The notes under the pieces were generated by a model. The model was not told where the DNA came from. It saw only the letters and a program-made list of their open reading frames with translations, and searched no databases. Shown in pieces: positions 21,002 through 27,778 of a stretch of DNA of 27,778 nucleotides (position 1 is the first letter of the stretch; every line of letters begins with the position of its first letter). The position numbers and the translations under genes are program-made. The DNA is taken from positions 1-27,778 of the forward strand of contig JBKQUM010000146.1 in assembly GCA_052140165.1 (NCBI GenBank). The letters run 5' to 3'. The DNA is from Bog-473 sp052140165 (GTDB lineage Bacteria; Actinomycetota; Acidimicrobiia; Acidimicrobiales; RAAP-2).

Positions 21002-21996
21002 GCCCCACAGCCGCAGGCGCAGCCGCCGCCAGGCCCGGGATCACGATCCCCTTCGACGGGATCCCGCTCCACGCCCACCGCGAATGGTTCGCCCGCCTCC
21101 GTGAGCTCGGTTACACGGACCTGTGGTCGGCCGAAGTCGACGGCGCCGACGGGTTCACTCCCCTCGCCCTGGCCGCCGCATGGGAGCCGGAGCTGAACCT
21201 CGGCGTGGCCATCACCCCGGCGTACACCCGCGGTCCCGCATTGCTGGCCCAGAGCCTGGCCTCCATGGCCGACGCCGCCCCCGGCCGCTTCGCCTGCGGG
21301 CTGGGTGCCTCCTCCGAGGTCATCGTCGCCAACTGGAACGGCATGGCCTTCGAGAACCAGTTCCGCCGCATGCGCGACACGCTGCACTTCCTCCGCATGG
21401 CCTTCAGCGGCGAGAAGGTCACCGAGGAGTTCGACACGTTCAGCGTCAAGCGGTTCCGCCTCGCCCGGATCCCCGAGCAGCTGCCCCCCATCTACCTGGC
21501 GGCGCTGCGCCCCGGCATGCTGCACCTGGCCGGCCGGGAGGCCGACGGGGCGATCCTCAACTGGCTCAGTGCCGAGGACGTGGCCACCTCGGTGGCGGAG
21601 GTCGACAAGGCGGCTGAGGGGGCGCCCCGCGAGATCGTGGCCCGCATCTTCGTCATCGTGACCGAGGACGCCGGCGTGGCACGGACGATCGGGCGACGGA
21701 TGATCACCGCCTATCTGAACGTCAACGCCTACGCCGAGTTCCACCGCTGGCTCGGCCGGGGCCCTGCGCTCCAGCCGATGTGGGACGCCTGGGCCGCCGG
21801 CGACCGCAAGGGGGCGCTCGAGGCCATCCCCGACGAGCTGGTCGACGAGCTCGTGGTGCATGGCTCGGTCTCCGAGTGCCGCGCGCACGTGCAGCGATAC
21901 GTGGACCACGGCGTCACCATCCCCGCGCCCATGGTGATTCCCGTCGGCATCGACCTGGCGGAGGCGGTCGCGGGACTGTCACCGTCGGCTGGATAG
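20998..21996 (+). CDS. LLM-class F420-dependent oxidoreductase
   Basis: A 332-residue luciferase-like TIM-barrel protein. GITIPFDGIPLHAHREWFARLRELGYTDLWSAEV opens the barrel, NLGVAITPAYTRGPALLAQSLASMADAAPGRFACGLGASS forms strands three and four, and LPPIYLAALRPGMLHLAGREADGAILNWLS the cofactor-side segment. The gene belongs to the family using F420 in actinobacteria, though FMN use is possible; the substrate is unknown. The ATG overlaps the PPK2 stop codon (ATGA), so the three genes from the DNA methylase onward form a coupled unit. The amidase gene begins 73 bp downstream with its own strong ribosome binding site. Confidence 0.9.
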   Translation: MSPTAAGAAAARPGITIPFDGIPLHAHREWFARLRELGYTDLWSAEVDGADGFTPLALAAAWEPELNLGVAITPAYTRGPALLAQSLASMADAAPGRFACGLGASSEVIVANWNGMAFENQFRRMRDTLHFLRMAFSGEKVTEEFDTFSVKRFRLARIPEQLPPIYLAALRPGMLHLAGREADGAILNWLSAEDVATSVAEVDKAAEGAPREIVARIFVIVTEDAGVARTIGRRMITAYLNVNAYAEFHRWLGRGPALQPMWDAWAAGDRKGALEAIPDELVDELVVHGSVSECRAHVQRYVDHGVTIPAPMVIPVGIDLAEAVAGLSPSAG

Positions 21997-22069
21997 GACC
22001 AAGCCGCAACAGGCACCAATCCAGAAATCGGAACAGGACGGAACACGCGGACAGGGGGGAGGAGCGGCC

Positions 22070-23485
22070 ATGACAGAGATCGACTTCCGCACCACCTCGC
22101 TCGCCGAGCTCGCCCGCTCGGTGCGTTCGAAGGAGGTCAGCGCACGGGAGCTGACCCAGGCCGCCCTGGATCGGATCCAGAGGCTCGACCCGCTGTACCA
22201 CGCCTTTGTCGCCGTCGACGCGGACCGTGCTCTGGATGAGGCCGCCGCCATCGACACCCGGATCGCCGACGGCGGCGACCCGGGCCCCCTGGCCGGGATC
22301 CCGCTGGGCGTCAAGGACCTCCAGAGAGCGGTGGGCTATACGACCACCTATGGATCGGCGCTCCACGCCGACGACCCGCCGGCAACCGCCGACGACCCCT
22401 TCGTCGCCCGGATGCGGGCGGCCGGATGCGTCATCGTCGGCAAGACGAACACCCCCGAGTTCGGCTGGATGGGGAACACGACCAACTCCATCTTCGGCCC
22501 CTCGCTGAACCCGTTCGACATATCCAGGGGCCCAGGGGGGTCCTCGGGCGGCGCGGCGGCGGCGCTGGCCGCGGGCATGGTCCCCCTCGCCACCGGATCC
22601 GACGGCGGGGGCTCCATCCGGATCCCCTCGGCCTGCTGCGGCCTCTCGGGCATGAAGCCCAGCCTCGGCCGCGTCCCCGCCGGCGGACCGACCCCGCCCG
22701 GCTGGATGGACCTCTCGACCAACGGCCCCATGGCCCGGCGCATCGCCGACGTCGCCCGCGCTCTCGACGTGGCCGTGGGCCCCGACCCCACCGACCTGCG
22801 CGCCCTCCCCCGCCCCGAGGCCTCGTGGCTCGCGGCGCTCGACGATCCCCACGTGCCCGTCCGCATCGCCTACGCGCCGACGCTCGGCTACGCCACCGTG
22901 GACGCCGAGGTGGCGGCCGCCTGCGAGCGGGCCGTCGGCGTGCTCGAGTCGCTGGGCGCCGACGTCGTCGTGCTGGAGTCCGTCTTCGATGCCGACCCCG
23001 TCGGTGATTTCCTCACCTTGACGGGGGCCTGCACCTTGCGCACCCTGCGACCACTGATGGGGCACCCGCGGTGGGAGGAGGTCCACCCGGTCCTGCGCCA
23101 CATGCTCGATGCCGCGCAGTCGACGACCGCCGAGCAGCTCCTCAAGGTCTTCGATCGCTTCCACCTCATGAACCTGCGCCTCGTCGAGATCTTGCACACG
23201 TCCCGCATCCTGGTGACGCCGACATGCTCGGCGGTGGCCCCGTTCGCCGACGAGATGACGAGCTCGGTCAACGGCGAGACGACCGCCAACTGGGTCCAGT
23301 TCACCTACCCGTTCAACATGACCCGCTCGCCGGCGGCCTCGGTGCCGGTCGCCATGAGCAGCGGCGGCCTGCCGATCGGCCTGCAGCTCGTGGGGCCCCA
23401 GCACGGCGACCTCGTGGTCCTGCGGACCGCCGCGGCCCTCGAAGCTGCCCTCGACCTCGATACGCTCGCGCCGTTGCCGATCTGA
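22070..23485 (+). CDS. Amidase signature family hydrolase
   Basis: A 471-residue amidase. The Ser-cisSer-Lys triad is visible: Lys82 (GIPLGVKDL), Ser158/Ser159 in GPGGSSGGAAAALAAG, and Ser182 as nucleophile in GSDGGGSIRIPSACCG. GKTNTPEFGWMGNTTN precedes the signature and GLPIGLQLVGPQHGD closes the fold, as in aryl acylamidases and fatty-acid amide hydrolases. It is not GatA in a tRNA amidotransferase, since no gatB or gatC lies nearby. No signal peptide is present. GGGGGAGGAG five bases before the ATG fixes the start. It probably cleaves an amide of a catabolic substrate shared with the cupin and P450 genes downstream (inference). Confidence 0.9.
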   Translation: MTEIDFRTTSLAELARSVRSKEVSARELTQAALDRIQRLDPLYHAFVAVDADRALDEAAAIDTRIADGGDPGPLAGIPLGVKDLQRAVGYTTTYGSALHADDPPATADDPFVARMRAAGCVIVGKTNTPEFGWMGNTTNSIFGPSLNPFDISRGPGGSSGGAAAALAAGMVPLATGSDGGGSIRIPSACCGLSGMKPSLGRVPAGGPTPPGWMDLSTNGPMARRIADVARALDVAVGPDPTDLRALPRPEASWLAALDDPHVPVRIAYAPTLGYATVDAEVAAACERAVGVLESLGADVVVLESVFDADPVGDFLTLTGACTLRTLRPLMGHPRWEEVHPVLRHMLDAAQSTTAEQLLKVFDRFHLMNLRLVEILHTSRILVTPTCSAVAPFADEMTSSVNGETTANWVQFTYPFNMTRSPAASVPVAMSSGGLPIGLQLVGPQHGDLVVLRTAAALEAALDLDTLAPLPI

Positions 23486-23500
23486 ATCCGATCCACCGGC

Positions 23501-23569
23501 CCCAGATGACCAGCCTCAATAGACCCAGATGACCAGCCTCAATAGACCCAGATAGCCAGCCTCAATAGA
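23501..23569. repeat. Three 23-bp tandem repeats before cupin gene
   Basis: Units at 23501-23523 and 23524-23546 are identical; the third (23547-23569) differs at two positions (GATGAC to GATAGC). A partial fourth (CCAGCC) follows. The array fills most of the 111-bp gap between amidase and cupin and ends 27 bases before the cupin ATG. Confidence 0.9.
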
Positions 23570-23596
23570 CCAGCCCCATCGAAAGGAACCCATCCG

Positions 23597-24073
23597 ATGT
23601 CGATCACCACTCCCGCCAATCCGGCCGACGCCGTGCGCCTCGTCGGCGCCGACGACGCCCCGTGGGCCGACACCGGGATGGGGGTGCTGCTCAAGGTGGT
23701 GCGCTTCGACTCCCAGCACGGCACGTGGGTCATCCTCAACCGCTTCCAGCCCGGCGTGCAGCTACAGACCCATCGCCACACCGGATCGGTGGACGCCTTC
23801 ACGTCGGCGGGGCGGTGGCATTACCTCGAGTACGACTTCTACGTGACCGCCGGCTCGTACCTGTACGAGCCGGCGAACTCGGTGCACACCCTCCACGTGC
23901 CCGAGGACAACGAGGCGGACACGGATGTGTGTTTCATCATCGAGGGCGCGCTGTTGAACCTGGCCGGAGACGGGTCCGTGGAGTCGGTCTCCGACGGGCC
24001 CGGGACGCTCGAGGCGTACTACGCACTGCTCGAGGCGCAGGGCGACCCCCGCCCGAACGGCATCATCGTCTGA
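23597..24073 (+). CDS. Cupin dioxygenase-like protein with 3-His site
   Basis: A 158-residue single-domain cupin. VILNRFQPGVQLQTHRHTGSVDAF gives His59 and His61 and the second cupin motif gives His97 (ANSVHTLHVP), with no conserved glutamate between the histidines. A three-histidine iron site with this spacing occurs in acetylacetone dioxygenase (Dke1) and in the 2,4'-dihydroxyacetophenone dioxygenase-like cupins, to which the strand WHYLEYDFYVTAGSYLYEP and the ending CFIIEGALLNL also look similar. C-C cleavage of a diketone or hydroxyketone is therefore possible; the substrate is unknown. AAAGGAA nine bases upstream supports the ATG. The P450 gene starts two bases after its stop. Confidence 0.8.
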   Translation: MSITTPANPADAVRLVGADDAPWADTGMGVLLKVVRFDSQHGTWVILNRFQPGVQLQTHRHTGSVDAFTSAGRWHYLEYDFYVTAGSYLYEPANSVHTLHVPEDNEADTDVCFIIEGALLNLAGDGSVESVSDGPGTLEAYYALLEAQGDPRPNGIIV

Positions 24074-24075
24074 CC

Positions 24076-25350
24076 ATGTCGGCCGCCACCCATCCGACAG
24101 CCGATGCAGGCCGCTTGACCGACCCGTCGCTGTACTCGGGCGGCGACCCCTTCGAGCTGTACGCCGAGCTCCGACGGAGCGCACCCGTGTGCTGGGTGGA
24201 CCGGGAGGGCGGCGGCTTCTGGGCCGTCACCACGCACCTCGAGGTCTCCTCCATCGGGGCCGATCCGGTGGGGTTCTGCTCGTCGCGGGGGATCCTGATC
24301 GACGAGATCGGGACGACGTACGACACCCCGCCGACCATGATGCACACGGACCCGCCGCAGCACACCCGCTACCGGCGGCTGGTCCAGCCGGGGTTCAAGC
24401 CGTCGATGGTGCGGTTGATGGAGGCGGGCGTGACGGCAAAGGCGAGGGCGCTCATCGACCCCATCCAGGCGGGGGTGGCGATCGACGTCGTCCCGTCGCT
24501 CTCCGTCCCGCTGCCGATGCAAGTGATCTGCGAGCTCATGGGCGTCGACGGGGCGCAGTGGCCCCGCTTCTTGGAATGGTCGGAGGCCGCGATCCCCGGG
24601 GCGAGCGACCACACCGAGGAGCAGCGCGCCCTCCTGCAGATGGAGATGTGGGAGTACCTCATCGGGGTGGCGGCGGAACGGCGGTCGGCACCGGCGGACG
24701 ACCTGGTCTCGGTGCTGGCCAACGTGGGCGCCGATGGGGGCGCCAACGGGGGCGCCGATGGGGGCGCCAACGTGGGCGCCGATGGGGGCGCCGATGGGGG
24801 GGCCAGTGGGGGCGACCAGCTGAGCGAGGCCGAACTGGCCATGTTCCTCATCCAGCTGCTCATCGCCGGGAACGAGACGACGAGGAACCTGATTTCGGGT
24901 GGCCTCGTCGCGCTCTCCGAGCGCCCGGACCAGTGGGCCGCCCTGCGGGCGGACCGGGCGCTGATCCCGAGCGCCGTCGAGGAGCTTCTCCGCTGGACGA
25001 CGCCGGTGATCTCGTTCATGCGCACGGCGACCAGCGACACCACCATCCGAGGGCAAGAGGTGGCCGCCGGTGACCCGGTGCTGCTCGTCTACGCCTCCGC
25101 CAACCGCGACGAAGAGGTCTTCGGCGCCGATGCGGGCGAGTTCCGCGTCGACCGGCACCCCAATCCACACGTCAGCTTCGGCTTCGGTCCGCACTTCTGC
25201 CTCGGGGCGGCGCTGGCCCGCCTGGAGGCTCGCATCGTGCTGAACGAGCTTCTCGACCGTTTCGAGACGCTGGCCTCGGCCGGTCCGGTCGAGTTGTCGC
25301 CCAGCCCGGTCATCGCCGGGGTGCGGCACGCCCCGCTGGTCTTTGGATAA
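24076..25350 (+). CDS. Cytochrome P450 with a Gly/Ala/Asp repeat insertion
   Basis: A 424-residue soluble bacterial P450. MMHTDPPQHTRYRRLV is the C-helix motif, AGNETT (264-269) the oxygen-binding I-helix, Glu303 and Arg306 the ExxR pair, and FGFGPHFCLG carries the haem-ligand Cys375. AGNETTRN is common in actinobacterial sterol- and lipid-oxidising P450s, but the substrate is not assigned. Residues 217-246 are a tandem GADGGAN-type repeat placed between LVSVLAN and DQLSEAEL, where homologues have a short loop before the I-helix. It starts two bases after the cupin stop and has no ribosome binding site of its own, so translation is coupled. It is convergent with the MFS gene, seven bases apart. 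Confidence 0.9.
   Translation: MSAATHPTADAGRLTDPSLYSGGDPFELYAELRRSAPVCWVDREGGGFWAVTTHLEVSSIGADPVGFCSSRGILIDEIGTTYDTPPTMMHTDPPQHTRYRRLVQPGFKPSMVRLMEAGVTAKARALIDPIQAGVAIDVVPSLSVPLPMQVICELMGVDGAQWPRFLEWSEAAIPGASDHTEEQRALLQMEMWEYLIGVAAERRSAPADDLVSVLANVGADGGANGGADGGANVGADGGADGGASGGDQLSEAELAMFLIQLLIAGNETTRNLISGGLVALSERPDQWAALRADRALIPSAVEELLRWTTPVISFMRTATSDTTIRGQEVAAGDPVLLVYASANRDEEVFGADAGEFRVDRHPNPHVSFGFGPHFCLGAALARLEARIVLNELLDRFETLASAGPVELSPSPVIAGVRHAPLVFG
24724..24813 (+). repeat. 12-bp minisatellite inside P450 gene
   Basis: Seven units of the type GGCGCC(G/A)A(T/C)GGG and variants, some with GTG in place of GGG, lie end to end in frame and encode about 30 Gly/Ala/Asp/Asn residues. Confidence 0.85.
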
Positions 25351-25357
25351 GGCGGGC

Positions 25358-27043
25358 TCAGGCCGGCGCCAGCGCCAGATCGCCAGGGCATCCCTCGACA
25401 TCGTGGACCACCTCGACGTCCTGGGCCAGCTCGACCTCGGGCGCACCGCGCCCGGGCAACAGCCTGAACGCAGCCAGTGCGCCGAGCACGGCGACCCCGG
25501 CGCCCGAGATGCACGCCACCCGCAGTCCGCTGTGGAACGCCGTGAAGGCGATCGACTGCAAGGCGGGCTGTGCCGCGTGGGGTGCATGCGACGCGACGGC
25601 GAGCGCGGCGGCCATGGACTGATGGGCTTCGGCCTTCGGCCCCGCCGGGATGGGGAGCGAGCGGAAGGCGCTGATGATCCGGGGGGTGAAGGACGAGGCG
25701 AAGATGGAGCCGAAGACGGCCACGCCGAGGGTGCCACCGAGCTCCCTGGTCGTGTTGTTCACGCCTGCGGCGGCACCCCGCTGATCGTCGGCCACCGAGC
25801 CCATGACCGCTTCCGCCGTCGGGGCGGTGATGGACGACAATCCAAGGGCCAGGAGCACCATGGCCAGCATGATCGGTCCGAAGTAGGAGGTGTTCGCCTC
25901 CGAGTTGAACGCCGCCACCAGCAGGCCACCGCCCATCAGGACGAGCCCGGTCGTCACGACCAGGCGCGTGCCGACCTTCAGCGCGACGACCGCTGCGATC
26001 GGTGTGGCGATGCCGGCGACGATGGCGAACGGGAGCGTGTGCACGCCGGCCGAGAGCGTCGAGTACCCCTTGACGAACTGGAAGTACTGCGTGATCAGGA
26101 AGATGAAACCGAAGAGGCAGAAGAACGCGACCGAGATCGACAGCGCCCCGCCCGTGAAGCGCGGGATCTTGAAGACCCGCACGTCGAGCAGCGGGCCCTC
26201 GGTGCGCAGCTCGAGCACGGTGAACACGGTCAGCAGCACGGCGGCGGTCGTGAAGCAGGCCAGCGTGCCGGCGGAGGCCCATCCCCATTGGGGCCCTTCG
26301 ATGATCGCCAGCACCAAGGCAGTGACACCGACCGTCGAGATCACCACGCCCCGGATGTCGAAGGGGTGCCTGGTCACCTTCGGGAGCCGAGGGATCAACA
26401 GGCCGCCGGCAATGAAGGTCACGATGACGATCGGCACGTTGACCAGGAAGATCGACCCATACCAGAAGTGCTCGAGCAGTGCCCCACCCGTGATCGGTCC
26501 GAACGCCACGGCAATACCCGATGTCGCACCCCAGATGCCGAGCGCCTTCTGCCGTTCGGAGGGGTCGGTGAACACACTGGTCAGGATGGCCAGGCTCGCC
26601 GGGAAGATGAACGCTGCCGCGATGCCCATGAGCGCCCGCGTCGTGATGAGGCCACCCGCCGTGTGCGACCACGCAGCCGCGGCCGAGAACAGACCGAAGA
26701 ACACGAGGCCTGTCTGCATCGTGCCCTTGCGCCCGAGACGGTCACCGATGCCGCCGCCGGCGAGGAGCAACCCGGCGAACGCCAGGCTGTAGGCGTCGAC
26801 GATCCACTGGAGCGACGTGATGGACGCTCCCAGCGTGCGGTTCAAGGTCGGGAGGGCGACGTTGACGATCGTGTTGTCGACCACGACCAGGAAGACGGAG
26901 AGGCACAGGACGGCCAGCACTATCCAGCGGCGATCCCTGGATTGGGAGTCGGCGGGGCCGCCGCCGCCCCGTGCCGCCGGAACCTTGGTGGCGGTGTCGG
27001 CCGTGACATCTGCGAGCTCGGGCAAAGGCAAGGGTCCAGGCAT
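25358..27043 (-). CDS. DHA2-type MFS exporter (14 helices expected)
   Basis: A 561-residue major facilitator of the drug:H+ antiporter-2 class. After 38 polar residues, helix one contains VDNTIVNVALPTL, typical of DHA2 motif D. Motif A appears as GGIGDRLGRKGT and motif C as GIAVAFGPITGGALLE. The length and number of hydrophobic segments fit 14 helices, as in QacA/EmrB-like pumps. It should export hydrophobic drugs or metabolites using the proton gradient. AAAGGAG nine bases before the ATG fixes the start. It is divergent from a TetR gene 96 bp away, which very probably represses it. Confidence 0.9.
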   Translation of the reverse strand: MPGPLPLPELADVTADTATKVPAARGGGGPADSQSRDRRWIVLAVLCLSVFLVVVDNTIVNVALPTLNRTLGASITSLQWIVDAYSLAFAGLLLAGGGIGDRLGRKGTMQTGLVFFGLFSAAAAWSHTAGGLITTRALMGIAAAFIFPASLAILTSVFTDPSERQKALGIWGATSGIAVAFGPITGGALLEHFWYGSIFLVNVPIVIVTFIAGGLLIPRLPKVTRHPFDIRGVVISTVGVTALVLAIIEGPQWGWASAGTLACFTTAAVLLTVFTVLELRTEGPLLDVRVFKIPRFTGGALSISVAFFCLFGFIFLITQYFQFVKGYSTLSAGVHTLPFAIVAGIATPIAAVVALKVGTRLVVTTGLVLMGGGLLVAAFNSEANTSYFGPIMLAMVLLALGLSSITAPTAEAVMGSVADDQRGAAAGVNNTTRELGGTLGVAVFGSIFASSFTPRIISAFRSLPIPAGPKAEAHQSMAAALAVASHAPHAAQPALQSIAFTAFHSGLRVACISGAGVAVLGALAAFRLLPGRGAPEVELAQDVEVVHDVEGCPGDLALAPA

Positions 27044-27097
27044 GGCGGATGGCTCCTTTGGATCGGCGGATGGCGAGACACCCAGCTGTAGAACACT

Positions 27098-27130
27098 GTA
27101 CTAACGTTATAGCACGACGTTCTTCAGTAC
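27098..27130. promoter_or_regulatory. Likely TetR operator in divergent MFS/TetR gap
   Basis: The gap holds nested inverted arms: GTACT (27098) with AGTAC (27126) and AACGT (27103) with ACGTT (27117), plus a TAACGTTA palindrome (27102-27109). The stretch is AT-rich compared with its surroundings and overlaps -10-like sequences of both genes. Which arms the regulator uses is not certain. Confidence 0.5.
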
Positions 27131-27133
27131 GCT
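27128..27133 (+). promoter_or_regulatory. -10 element for leaderless TetR gene
   Basis: TACGCT ends six bases before the GTG at 27140, putting transcription start on the start codon. It overlaps the outer arm of the proposed operator, which would permit autorepression. Confidence 0.45.
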
Positions 27134-27139
27134 AGAGGT

Positions 27140-27736
27140 GTGACGGAAAATCGCCGGACCAGGACTCCCAGCGCAGGCATGGAGGAGGCGCTGCTGGCCG
27201 CGGCCGCCGAGATCCTCGAGACCGAGGGCCCCGACGGCCTGTCGGTCCGCCGGATCGCCGCCGCCGCGCACGTGGCCCCTATGGGCGTGTACAACCACTT
27301 CGAGTCCAAGTTCGGGATCATCGAGGCGCTCTTCATCCAGGGCTTCGAGCGGCTGAGCGAGGCCTTGGCCACCCTGGCCGACATCCAGGATCCCTACGAG
27401 GCCCTCCGGGAAGCTGGCCGTCGCTACCGCGCCCTTGCCCTGGCCCATCCGATGGGGTACCAGTTGATGTTCCTGCGGGCCGTCCCCGGATTCGAGCCGA
27501 GCATCGATGCCCTCGAGATCGCGTCCCGGGCCTTCGACAGCCTTGTCGCCGCCGTCCAGCGTGCGATGGCCGCCGGCGTCATCGTCGACTCGTCCCCCAC
27601 CGAGACCGCGCAGCTGATCTGGGCCTCCATCCACGGTTGGGTTTCTCTCGAGCTGCTCGGTATGGGATTCGTCGAGGACCAGGTCGCCGGCTTTGACCGC
27701 GTGTGTACGTCCCTGCTGCGAGGCCTCCGCCCGTAG
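27140..27736 (+). CDS. TetR/AcrR family regulator with WHG-type C-terminal domain
   Basis: A 198-residue repressor. Residues 14-60 form the TetR helix-turn-helix: EALLAAAAEILETEGPDGLSVRRIAAAAHVAPMGVYNHFESK, with the recognition helix APMGVYNHF. The C-terminal ligand-binding domain contains YRALALAHPMGYQLMF and LIWASIHGWVSLEL; the W-x-x-x-HGW feature is that of the TetR C-terminal WHG domain. The ligand is unknown. The GTG start lacks a ribosome binding site and follows a -10 element by six bases, suggesting leaderless translation. Divergent placement with the DHA2 exporter indicates local control of export and itself. Confidence 0.9.
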   Translation: MTENRRTRTPSAGMEEALLAAAAEILETEGPDGLSVRRIAAAAHVAPMGVYNHFESKFGIIEALFIQGFERLSEALATLADIQDPYEALREAGRRYRALALAHPMGYQLMFLRAVPGFEPSIDALEIASRAFDSLVAAVQRAMAAGVIVDSSPTETAQLIWASIHGWVSLELLGMGFVEDQVAGFDRVCTSLLRGLRP

Positions 27737-27741
27737 TCAGT

Positions 27742-27778
27742 AGCCGCAGCCGGCAGCCAGCAGCCAGCAGCCGGCAGC
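27742..27778. repeat. CAGC-rich tandem repeats at right edge
   Basis: Seven-base units alternating GCAGCCG and GCAGCCA types run to the window end, after the TetR stop. The array continues beyond the window or ends there; its full size cannot be seen. Confidence 0.6.

Noticed and set aside
22070..23485. GatA subunit of tRNA amidotransferase
   Set aside because: No gatB or gatC nearby and the context is catabolic; the general amidase signature family is the safer call.
23501..23569. CRISPR array
   Set aside because: The repeats are directly adjacent with no spacers and no cas genes are present.
24019..25737. 572-codon minus-strand open frame across P450 and MFS ends
   Set aside because: Low-complexity Arg/His/Pro sequence crossing two well-supported genes; G/C third-base bias fits the P450 and MFS frames.
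25343..27091. 582-codon plus-strand open frame opposite the MFS gene
   Set aside because: Asp/Arg/His-rich shadow; the minus strand gives a complete 14-helix transporter with RBS.

Overview
The window looks like chromosomal DNA from a high-GC actinobacterium, most likely of the class Acidimicrobiia. This is an inference. It rests on very high GC with almost exclusive G/C at third codon positions, two F420-type enzyme families (LLM and Ddn-like), an HU protein with a lysine/alanine/proline tail, a GWW-DGKWYPPE membrane protein, a secreted protein carrying 42-residue GYW-DGG-F-FG repeats, many GTG starts, and -10 elements directly in front of GTG codons (leaderless genes). No rRNA, tRNA, CRISPR array, insertion sequence or phage gene was seen.

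Layout: 1-1324 (-) is a partial multi-pass membrane protein, facing a 54-aa single-span microprotein. 1636-4948 (+) holds a VOC protein, an HU-like nucleoid protein, a small Cys-rich DUF5522-type protein, a DUF4190-type membrane protein and a zinc alcohol dehydrogenase. 5089-6174 (+) is a ferritin-like diiron protein. 6184-9728 (-) is a tight five-gene operon: an unrecognised 157-aa protein, three proteins built from two YbjQ/UPF0145-like domains each, and a SnoaL-like protein. Every junction overlaps by 1-4 bases. A Ddn-like F420 protein lies just upstream. 10488-12446 (+) is a secreted GH43-type glycosidase with six 42-aa repeats.

12848-15102 (+) carries a VOC protein, a CMD-family protein lacking its cysteines and a DUF7064/7065-type protein, followed by a leaderless secreted protein (15199-16053). 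16066-18537 (-) carries a methyltransferase, a membrane protein and an AIM24 protein. 18600-21996 (+) is an overlapping trio: D12-class DNA adenine methylase, PPK2 polyphosphate kinase and LLM oxidoreductase. These are followed by an amidase, a cupin and a cytochrome P450 (22070-25350). A divergent pair closes the window: a DHA2-type MFS exporter (-) and a TetR regulator (+).

Functionally, much of the window suits oxidative catabolism or detoxification of organic compounds (diiron protein, ADH, VOC, CMD, F420 enzymes, amidase, 3-His cupin, P450, exporter). The best candidate for an undescribed system is the YbjQ-like operon. Two other signals stand out. First, short perfect tandem duplications are frequent, both in frame inside genes and in leaders. 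Second, a stretch inside the DNA methylase has its G/C third-position signal in the wrong frame, suggesting paired compensating frameshifts.
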